Source of the DNA: Reticulitermes speratus
Taxonomy: Eukaryota > Arthropoda > Insecta > Blattodea > Rhinotermitidae
NCBI GenBank assembly: GCA_021186555.1
Contig: JAJKFL010000026.1
Span: 372,001 to 436,000, forward strand
Reading direction: 5' to 3'
DNA: 64,000 bases
Shown piece by piece: positions 55,195 to 64,000 of the stretch. The first letter of the stretch is position 1, and each line of letters starts with the position of its first letter. The notes below the pieces were generated by a model that saw nothing but the letters and a program-made list of their open reading frames with translations, made no database searches and was not told the DNA's origin. Position numbers and translations under genes: made by a program.

Positions 55195-58100
55195 CACTGC
55201 CCGTATCTATGTAACTGTTCTGTGACAGTCACTGCACACTTACTAACACAATGAGCCACATCTATGTAACAGTTCTGTGACAGTCACTGCACACTTACTA
55301 ACACAATGAGCCACATCTATGTAACTGTTCTGTGACAGTCACTGCACACTTACTAACACAATGAGCCACATCTATGTAACAGTTCTGTGACAGTCACTGC
55401 ACACTTACTAACACAATGAGCCACATCTATGTAACTGTTCTGTGACAGTCACTGCACACTTTCTAACACAACGAGCCACATCTATGTAACAGTTCTGTGA
55501 CAGTCACTGCACACTTCCTAACTCAACGAGCCACATCTATGTAACAGTTCTGTGACAGTCACTGCACACTTTCTAACACAACGAGCCACATCTATGTAAC
55601 AGTTCTGTGACAGTCACTGCACATTTTCTAACACAACGAGCCAAATCTATGTAACAGTTCTGTGACAGTCACTGCACACTTTCTAACACAACGAGCCACA
55701 TCTATGTAACAGTTCTGTGACAGTCACTGCACACTTTCTAACACAATGAGCCACATCTATGTAACAGTTCTGTGACAGTCACTGCACACTTTCTAACACA
55801 ACGAGCCACATCTATGTAACAGTTCTGTGACAGTCACTGCACACTTCATAACACAACGAGCCACATCTATGTAACAGTTCTGTGACAGTCACTGCACACT
55901 TTCTAACACAATGAGCCACATCTATGTAACAGTTCTGTGACAGTCACTGCACACTTTCTAACACAACGAGCCACATCTATGTAACAGTTCTGTGACAGTC
56001 ACTGCACACTTCCTAACACAACGAGCCACATCTATGTAACAGTTCTGTGACAGTCACTGCACACTTTCTAACACAATGAGCCACATCTATGTAACAGTTC
56101 TGTGACAGTCACTACACACTTCCTAACACAACGAGCCACATCTATGTAACAGTTCTGTGACAGTCACTGCACACTTTCTAAACATAATGAGCCACATCTA
56201 TGTAACGTTCTGTGACAGTCACTGCACACTTCTCTAACACACGAGCCACATCTATGTAACAGTTCTGTGACAGTCACTGCACACTTTCTAACACAATCGA
56301 GCCACATCTATGTAACAGTTCTGTGACAGTCACTGCACACTTTCTAACACAACGAGCCACATCTATGTAACAGTTCTGTGACAGTCACTGCACACTTCTA
56401 ACACAATGAGCCACATCTATGTAACAGTTCTGTGACAGTCACTGCACACTTTCTAACACAAAGAGCCACATCTATGTAACGTTCTGTGACAGTCACTGCA
56501 CACTTTCTAACACAACGAGCCACATCTATGTAACAGTTCTGTGACAGTCACTGCACACTTCCTAACAAACGAGCCACATCTATGTAACAGTTTCTGTGAC
56601 AGTCACTGCACACTTTCTAACACAACGAGCCACATCTATGTAACAGTTCTGTGACAGTCACTGCACACTTTCTAACACAACGAGCCACATCTATGTAACA
56701 GTTCTGTGACAGTCACTGCACACTTTCTAACAAACGAGCCACATCTATGTAACAGTTCTGTGACAGTCACTGCACACTTCTAACACAACGAGCCACATCT
56801 ATGTAACAGTTCTGTGACAGTCACTGCACACTTTCTAACACAACGAGCCACATTATGTAACAGTTCTGTGACAGTCATCACACTTTCTAACACAACGAGC
56901 CACATCTATGTAACAGTTCTGTGACAGTCACTGCACACTTCTAACACAATAGCCACATCTATGTAACAGTTCTGTGACAGTCACTGCACACTTTCTAACA
57001 CAATGAGCCACATCTATGTAACAGTTCTGTGACAGTCACTGCACACTTCTAACACAACGAGCCACATCTATGTAACAGTTCTGTGACAGTCACTGCACAC
57101 TTTCTAACACAACGAGCCACATCTATGTAACAGTTCTGTGCAGTCCTGCACACTTCTAACACAATGAGCCACATCTATGTAACAGTTCTGTGACAGTCAC
57201 TGCACACTTTCTAACACAACGAGCCACATCTATGTAACAGTTCTGTGACAGTCACTCACACATTCCAACACAATGAGCCACATCTATGTAACAGTTCTGT
57301 GACAGTCACTGCACACTTTCTAACACAACGAGCCACATTATGTAACAGTTCTGTGACAGTCACTGCACACTTTCTAACACAACGAGCCACATCTATGTAA
57401 CAGTTCTGTGACAGTCACTGCACACTTCTAACACAACGAGCCACATCTATGTAACAGTTCTGTGACAGTCAATGCACACTTTCTAACACAATGAGCACAT
57501 CTATGTAACAGTTCTGTGACAGTCACTGCACACTTTCTAACACAACGAGCCACATCTATGTAACAGTTCTGTGACAGTCACTGCACACTTCAACACAACG
57601 AGCCACATCTATGTAACAGTTCTGTGACAGTCACTGCACACTTTCTAACACAATGAGCCACATCTATGTAACAGTTCTGTGACAGTCACTGCACACTTTC
57701 TAACACAACGAGCCACATCTATGTAACAGTTCTGTGACAGTCACTGCACACTTTCTAACACAACGAGCCACATCTATGTAACAGTTCTGTGACAGTCACT
57801 GCACACTTTCTAACACAATGAGCCACATCTATGTAACAGTTCTGTGACAGTCACTGCACACTTTCTAACACAAGAGCCACATCTATGTAACGTTCTGTGA
57901 CAGTCACTGCACACTTTCTAACACAACGAGCCACATCTATGTAACAGTTCTGTGACAGTCACTGCACACTTTCTAACACAATCGAGCCACATCTATGTAA
58001 CAGTTCTGTGACAGTCACTGCACACTTTCTAACACAATGAGCCACATCTATGTAACAGTTCTGTGACAGTCACTGCACACTTTCTAACACAAGAGCCACA

Positions 58101-60018
58101 TCTATGTAACAGTTCTGTGACAGTCACTGCACACTTTCTAACACAACGAGCCACATCTATGTAACAGTTCTGTGACAGTCACTGCACACTTTCTAACACA
58201 AGAGCCACATCTATGTAACAGTTCTGTGACAGTCACTGCACACTTTCTAACACAACGAGCCACATCTATGTAACAGTTCTGTGACAGTCACTGCACACTT
58301 TCTAACACAATGAGCCACATCTATGTAACAGTTCTGTGACAGTCACTGCACACTTTCTAACACAACGAGCCACATCTATGTAACAGTTCTGTGACAGTCA
58401 CTGCACACTTTCTAACACAATGAGCCACATCTATGTAACAGTTCTGTGACAGTCACTGCACACTTTCTAACACAACGAGCCACATCTATGTAACAGTTCT
58501 GTGACAGTCACTGCACACTTTCTAACACAACGAGCCACATCTATGTAACATGTTCTGTGACAGTCACTGCACACTTTCTAACACAAGAGCCACATCTATG
58601 TAACAGTTCTGTGACAGTCACTGCACACTTTCTAACACAACGAGCCACATCTATGTAACGTTCTGTGACAGTCACTGCACACTTCTAACACAATGAGCCA
58701 CACATCTATGTAACAGTTCTGTGACAGTCACTGCACACTTTCTAACACAATGAGCCACATCTATGTAACAGTTCTGTGACAGTCACTGCACACTTTCTAA
58801 CACAATGAGCCACATCTATGTAACAGTTCTGTGACAGTCACTGCACACTTTCTAACACATGAGCCACATCTATGTAACAGTTCTGTGACAGTCACTGCAC
58901 ACTTTCTAACACAATGAGCCACATCTATGTAACTGTTCTGTGACAGTCACTAGCACACTTTCTAACACAAGAGCCACATCTATGTAACAGTTCTGTGACA
59001 GTCACTGCACACTTTCTAACACAACGAGCCACATCTATGTAACAGTTCTGTGACAGTCACTGCACACTTCTAACACAATGAGCCACATCTATGTAACAGT
59101 TCTGTGACAGTCACTGCACACCTTTCTAACACAATCGAGCCACATCTATGTAACAGTTCTGTGACAGTCACTGCACACTTTCTAACACAATGAGCCACAT
59201 CTATGTAACAGTTCTGTGACAGTCACTCACACTTTCTAACACAACGAGCCACATCTATGTAACAGTTCTGTGACAGTCACTGCACACTTTCTAACAAATG
59301 AGCCACATCTATGTAAACTGTTCTGTGACAGTCACTGCACACTTTCTAACACAATGAGCCACATCTATGTAACAGTTCTGTGACAGTCACTGCACACTTT
59401 CTAACACAATGAGCCAATCTATGTAACGTTCTGTGACAGTCACTGCACACTTTCTAACACAATGAGCCACATCTATGTAACGTTCTGTGACAGTCACTGC
59501 ACACTTTCTAACACAAGAGCCACATCTATGTAACTGTTCTGTGACAGTCACTGCACACTTTGTAACACAATGAGCCACATCTATGTAACGTTCTGTGACA
59601 GTCACTGCACACTTTCTAACACAATGAGCCACATCTATGTAACAGTTCTGTGACAGTCACTGCACACTTTTAACACAATGAGCCACATCTATGTAACTGT
59701 TCTGTGACAGTCACTGCACACTTTCTAACACAATGAGCCACATCTATGTAACAGTTCTGTGACAGTCACTGCACACTTTCTAACACAATGAGCCACATCT
59801 ATGTAACAGTTCTGTGACAGTCACTGCACACTTTCTAACACAATGAGCCACATCTATGTAACAGTTCTGTGACAGTCCACTGCACACTTTCTAACACAAT
59901 GAGCCACATCTATGTAACAGTTCTGTGACAGCCACTGCACACTTCCTAACACAATGAGCCACATCTATGTAACAGTTCTGTGACAGCCACTGCACACTTT
60001 CTAACACAATGAGCCACA
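55195..60018 (+). repeat. 55-bp satellite array, 4.8 kb (about 88 copies)
   Basis: The unit begins ACATCTATGTAACAGTTCTG, continues TGACAGTCACTGCACACTTT and ends CTAACACAACGAGCC. GTGACAGTCAC is an 11-base palindrome in each unit. AACGAG/AATGAG and AACAGTT/AACTGTT are the main variants; AACTGTT units are confined to both ends. Single-base deletions are scattered from about 56170 on. Confidence 0.97.
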
Positions 60019-60143
60019 TTTCACAATCTATATTCTGTGCATCTCGACCAATACGTTCGTTCGTAACACCAAAGGATGCACATTTGACACATGCAAATAT
60101 AGTTTTATATTGCTGCTACATGTTTCGGCGTCATTTACGTTAT

Positions 60144-60486
60144 TGGCGCACCCAAGGGGAGGAGGTTACCTGGCTGCAGCCCCCCCCAAACGGAAATTTA
60201 AAAAACACAGATTTTGTAGATATTATGATAACAAAAGTTTCACGTGATTTACCCTTCAACTTAAATCAGCCACTGATATCGGCTGATGACTAATACATTA
60301 GAATTTTGAAAAATGTAATAGAAACTTAGTTTTTTTCAGTCAGTTTTAATTTTCCCCTGTAATCTAACTAGATGTCGGCTCGGAAATTATGACATGATTT
60401 TTAAAACACAATTTTTAAAATCAAACAAAAATCATATGCAGCCTTAGGTTCAGCCCCCCTCCCAAAGTAAAATTCTGGGTGCGCCT
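60144..60486. mobile_element. MITE-like element with GGCGCACCCA inverted ends
   Basis: TGGCGCACCCA at 60144 and, reversed, AGGCGCACCCA from 60486 are inverted ends. Inside, CAGCCCCCC occurs near both ends (60178 and 60451). The element is about 343 bp and AT-rich without a coding frame. I cannot define a target duplication, so the superfamily is open. Confidence 0.55.
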
Positions 60487-61072
60487 ATGATAAACGCCAT
60501 CTTGAGGGAACTTTAGACCAGAATTTAAAACTTGCTAAAATGCGATAGGTTACAAAGCGATTCGTATTACATTACAGCATTCACACGGCCACTAGGAATT
60601 TTGTGACGTCACTAGACTCTGCTTTCCCTGTAATATTTATATCTGAATGAACTCAGAACAACAACCCACAAATCCCACACATCACTAACAGCTTAACTCT
60701 CATAAAATATATTCTCTTTCACAGGAATAATCAGCAAAAACAATGACGAGCTGGCTCACTATAAGCTTCAGACCAGTCATACCCATCGAGGCGTGTAGCG
60801 GGTTGCATATCGACTAAGGGAGACAGAATGGCGGTAAATAGGTTTGAAATTACCGAAAAGTACCGAAGGGGGCGGGGGGGATTTGATGGGAGGGGAGACA
60901 TGTGGTGATGGTGGGGTGTTGGGTGAATCAAAAGCGTGGGGGACGACCACAAGAGGGGTGGAGGGACCGGGGAGAAGGTGCCATTAGTGTATCTATACTT
61001 GCAGTGCAGCGTGCAAGACAGACTCAAGTGGAAGTGCACTGTGGGAGTTTAATGTTTGACATTTGACAGACC
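60487..61072. other. Unique non-coding stretch with G-rich tract
   Basis: A strongly G-rich plus strand (60866-60990) gives runs such as AAGGGGGCGGGGGGGATT. TTCTCTTTCACAGG at 60713-60726 looks like a splice acceptor, but no exon that I recognise follows. Confidence 0.45.
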
Positions 61073-62099
61073 GCTGGAAGTATTGAGCATGGGTCGATGT
61101 AAAGAGCACAATGTGACTACTGTTATGTGGGTACAGGCAGTATTGAGCATGGGTCGATGTAAAGAGCACAATGTGACTACTGTTATGTGGGTACAGGCAG
61201 TATTGAGCATGGGTCGATGTAAAGAGCACAATGTGACTACTGTTATGTGGGTACAGGCAGTATTGAGCATGGGTCGATGTAAAGAGCACAATGTGACTAC
61301 TGTTATGTGGGTACAGGCAGTATTGAGCATGGGTCGATGTAAAGAGCACAATGTGACCACTGTTATGTGGGTACAGGCAGTATTGAGCATGGGTCGATGT
61401 AAAGAGCACAATGTGACTACTGTTATGTGGGTACAGGCAGTATTGAGCATGGGTCGATGTAAAGAGCACAATGTGACTACTGTTATGTGGGTACAGGCAG
61501 TATTGAGCATGGGTCGATGTAAAGAGCACAATGTGACTACTGTTATGTGGGTACAGGCAGTATTGAGCATGGGTCGATGTAAAGAGCACAATGTGACCAC
61601 TGTTATGTGGGTACAGGCAGTATTGAGCATGGGTCGATGTAAAGAGCACAATGTGACTACTGTTATGTGGGTACAGGCAGTATTGAGCATGGGTCGATGT
61701 AAAGAGCACAATGTGACTACTGTTATGTGGGTACAGGCAGTATTGAGCATGGGTCGATGTAAAGAGCACAATGTGACTACTGTTATGTGGGTACAGGCAG
61801 TATTGAGCATGGGTCGATGTAAAGAGCACAATGTGACCACTGTTATGTGGGTACAGGCAGTATTGAGCATGGGTCGATGTAAAGAGCACAATGTGACTAC
61901 TGTTATGTGGGTACAGGCAGTATTGAGCATGGGTCGATGTAAAGAGCACAATGTGACCACTGTTATGTGGGTACAGGCAGTATTGAGCATGGGTCGATGT
62001 AAAGAGCACAATGTGACTACTCTTATGTGGGTACAGGCAGTATTGAGCATGGGTCGATGTAAAGAGCACAATGTGACTACTGTTATGTGGGTATAGGCA
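61073..62099 (+). repeat. 60-bp array, nearly perfect (17 copies)
   Basis: The unit begins TATTGAGCATGGGTCGATGT, continues AAAGAGCACAATGTGACTAC and ends TGTTATGTGGGTACAGGCAG, period exactly 60. The only common variant is GACCAC for GACTAC in copies 5, 9, 13 and 15, three of them four copies apart. No indels are seen. Divisible by three, so frames on both strands are open for about 340 codons; no gene. Confidence 0.98.
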
Positions 62100-62363
62100 G
62101 TCCTTACAAAATTATGTCCTGAAAAAGATATCTCGCTTTAAATTTGAGATAAAATATTGAGTAGAGGTTAAAACGCGCTAAATTGTGGAACAAAAGTGAG
62201 ATATGAAGCGGTAACAGTTGCTTGGCAAGTATTGACCGTTTTAAGTTTTGGGAAGAGGCAATAACAACTGAAAATGAAATAGAAATTAATCAATAATAAA
62301 GGCGAATATTAGTTTCGGGTAACAGTTTGTACCGTTAATTTAAGGACTTTCATTCTTGGTTTC
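62100..62363. other. Short AT-rich gap
   Basis: Nothing recognised. Confidence 0.45.
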
Positions 62364-62535
62364 TTACACTGTATAAGGACATCTAACATTACACTGTATA
62401 AGGACATCTAACATTACACTGTATAAGGACATCTAACATTACACTGTATAAGGACATCTAACATTACACTGTATAAGGACATCTAACATTAGACTGTATA
62501 AGGACATCTAACATTACACTGTATAAGGACATCAC
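62364..62535 (+). repeat. 25-bp tandem (about 7 copies)
   Basis: The unit is TTACACTGTATAAGGACATC plus TAACA. The last copies have one substitution (TAGACTG). Confidence 0.95.
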
Positions 62536-62574
62536 ACTAAGGATATCTGAACACAATGTACAGATGAAAATTTG

Positions 62575-62830
62575 GAGTTGCGAGAGATGACGTAACCTGT
62601 GACTGGAGAAAACTTCAAAATGAGTAGCTTCATAATTTGCCATTGCAACCATACAGTGTTACGGTGAGATGGGTAAGACATTTAGAATGTGTGGGGATTA
62701 CACAAAATGCATACAGAATTTGAGTTGGAAATATTGAAGACATGAAATAATTCGGGAAATCTGTGTGTAGATGTGAGGAAATTAGGGCAGGATTATTTGG
62801 CTTGGATTCAAGTGGCTTAGCAATATCGGA
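62575..62830 (+). mobile_element. LINE fragment, TTAG-tail family
   Basis: Frames read VTCDWRKLQNE, LHNLPLQPYSVT, VRWVRHLECVGITQNAYRI and then degrade. It matches GDWRKLHIEELHDLY...MRWARHVARI of the 54604 copy and is the most decayed of the set. Confidence 0.6.
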
Positions 62831-62974
62831 GTTTTCATTCTTATACGCGTTATTTAAAGAAGCTGACGGTTGCTAAGTACATATACCATCGGTAATAGAT
62901 CAGTGTTTGAGTACGGAACAATGTAGGAACGATACTGTCAGGGGAACCTGAAGTACTTGAAGATAAAACTATCA

Positions 62975-63075
62975 CAATGCCACTTTCTCCACCACAAATC
63001 CCAAATGAACTGGCCTGGAATCGAACCCCGGCGTCCGTGGTGAGAGACAGGGTACCGACAGAGTGAGTCACGTCT
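62975..63075 (-). mobile_element. SINE family C copy (minus strand)
   Basis: Reversed: GTGACTCACTCTGTCGGTAC (A-box region), CGGGGTTCGATTCCAGG (B-box), then CCAGTTCATTTGGGATTTGT. It has the complete tRNA-like head that the 21225 fragment lacks. Confidence 0.6.
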
Positions 63076-63324
63076 GTAAGTACAGTACTGAACATTCGTG
63101 ATTTAAAAATGGCAGCCCCCATTTGAGCGGGCACTTAGCACAACACTGCATATGGAAGGCCACTCCGGCCGCATTACAGCTGATATGGACAGCTGGCTGA
63201 CTGTAGCTTGTGTCTGTCAACAGACATAATATTTTGATATCTGTGGGGTCCTCGTAGCACCTATGTATGAAAAAGAGGCATAGGTAAAGGCGGTCCTTTA
63301 GCTGTAGCTCTACAGTAGTATAAT

Positions 63325-63362
63325 TTCTGACGTTTCAGAATGTGCGCTCGGACTGACGCCCG
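63325..63362 (-). ncRNA. Hammerhead-family copy (minus strand)
   Basis: Reversed: GCGTCAGTCCGAGCGCACAT, TCTGAAACGTCAG, then the module start AAATTATACTACTGTAG, which matches 32555-32572. The box is decayed. A perfect 15-bp hairpin lies immediately upstream on that strand (63364-63396). Confidence 0.45.
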
Positions 63363-63363
63363 G

Positions 63364-63396
63364 GGACTACGTGTATGCCCTGCATACACGTAGTCC
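63364..63396. repeat. Perfect inverted repeat, 15-bp arms, 3-base loop
   Basis: GGACTACGTGTATGC and GCATACACGTAGTCC flank CCT with no mismatch. Confidence 0.97.
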
Positions 63397-63686
63397 TGAG
63401 CTAACAATATAAATATTTATGCAAAAATTCTGAATTACAAACAGTCATATTGGGGTCCCTCCTTTTTGGGCTCCCACGCAACCGCAGAATTTTCAATGAC
63501 CTTAAACCGGCCCTCGTATTCAGAAAGCACATGCTTAACGTCTTTGCATTGAGCTTACAGACAGCTTCGCGTTAGACAGGTCAGCGACTGTAACTTTAAC
63601 AGAGCGAAGCGAAGTTTGTTTCGCGAGTTTATATTCCATTCCGAGATTTGTTTAAAATAAAACTGCTACAAAAGATTCGGTACACA
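63397..63686. other. Short non-coding stretch
   Basis: Nothing recognised. Confidence 0.4.
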
Positions 63687-63740
63687 CTGAAGATGGAAGC
63701 GCAAATTTTAAACGAAACTTCCGTAAATCTGTACTAGCAA
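63687..63740 (+). ncRNA. Hammerhead-family copy
   Basis: CTGAAGATGGAAGCGC, then TTTAAACGAAACTTCCGTAA and ATCTGTACTAGC. The order of box, loop, GAAAC and the CGTAAAT.TGTACTA module is kept. GTC is changed to TTC, so the cleavage site is not canonical. Confidence 0.42.
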
Positions 63741-63930
63741 TCGGAAAACTTCACATTCCCTGTGGCCGTGCTTGGACAGTTCAACAAACAGAACGGCCTG
63801 CCCACCGGCAGCGTCAGTCTGCTGTGTACTGTCACGCTCTGCAAGACAGCAGTTTCGAACTTTGACCAGATTTTCTACTGGTTGCAAGGTTTTAATTCTC
63901 ACGGCGTTGTGTTCCGGGACGTCACACCTA
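63741..63930. other. Short non-coding stretch
   Basis: Nothing recognised. Confidence 0.4.
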
Positions 63931-64000
63931 TATAATCACTCTGTATAATCACTATGTATAATCACCCTGTATAATCACTCTGTATAATCACTCTGTATAA
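63931..64000 (+). repeat. 13-bp tandem running off the window (at least 5 copies)
   Basis: TATAATCACTCTG with TATG and CCCTG variants. The true length is unknown because the window ends inside it. Confidence 0.92.

Noticed and set aside
60993-62096. Frames of about 340-358 codons on both strands
   Set aside because: 60-bp unit divisible by three; perfect repeat, not a protein.
1-64000. CRISPR array
   Set aside because: Regular repeats are abundant, but units are contiguous with no variable spacers, and all other signs (SINEs, LINEs) are eukaryotic.

Overview
This is eukaryotic, almost certainly arthropod, non-coding DNA. I find no intact host gene, no intron-bearing gene that I can support, and no rRNA or true tRNA gene. 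About two thirds of the 64 kb (roughly 42 kb by adding up the spans) is tandem repeat: some 27 different arrays with units from 9 to 114 bp. They are mostly unrelated to each other and are packed end to end with only a few hundred bases between them. The gaps hold short, decayed pieces of dispersed elements: tRNA-derived SINEs (three families), 3' ends of non-LTR retrotransposons (at least two families), a deleted Tigger/pogo DNA transposon, a MITE-like element, possible hAT ends, and a dispersed family carrying hammerhead-ribozyme-like cores of the kind known from Penelope-like elements and retrozymes. The SINE with a TTTACC tail and the LINE with a TTAG tail remind me of repeats inside cockroach, termite and other polyneopteran gene models. 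That placement is memory-based inference, not proof. A heterochromatic or otherwise expansion-prone region is a reasonable guess.

Layout. 1-6.9 kb: a SINE running straight into a 6.4-kb array of a 114-bp unit. 7-14.5 kb: arrays of 21, 35, 33 and 35 bp with LINE and SINE pieces and hammerhead-like sequence between them. 15.1-19 kb: two more loci of the 114-bp satellite in opposite orientation, with the same single-copy flank as the first. 19-20.8 kb: two fold-back (head-to-head) copies of the hammerhead-like family and an 80-bp tandem that carries part of the same motif. 20.8-33.2 kb: LINE open frame, arrays of 43, 25, 35, 21, 27, 50, 12, 35, 11/8, 24 and 9 bp, an inverted SINE pair, and one nearly full-length SINE. 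34-42.2 kb: arrays of 56/49, 25, 40 and 33 bp with the Tigger remnant between the first two. 43.3-60 kb: three large arrays (27, 31 and 55 bp; 2.0, 8.3 and 4.8 kb). 60-64 kb: a MITE, a nearly perfect 60-bp array, short arrays and more element debris.

Nothing here acts as a pathway. The long open frames follow from unit lengths divisible by three, or from units that lack stop triplets, and should not be annotated as proteins. The most interesting points are: (i) the recurring CTGANGA / GAAACGTC hammerhead-like core with a shared downstream module, in both orientations and twice as head-to-head palindromes; (ii) the 114-bp satellite expanding inside a dispersed element at three loci; (iii) clear higher-order repeats in several arrays; (iv) indel-dense zones inside otherwise clean arrays that look more like unpolished consensus than biology.
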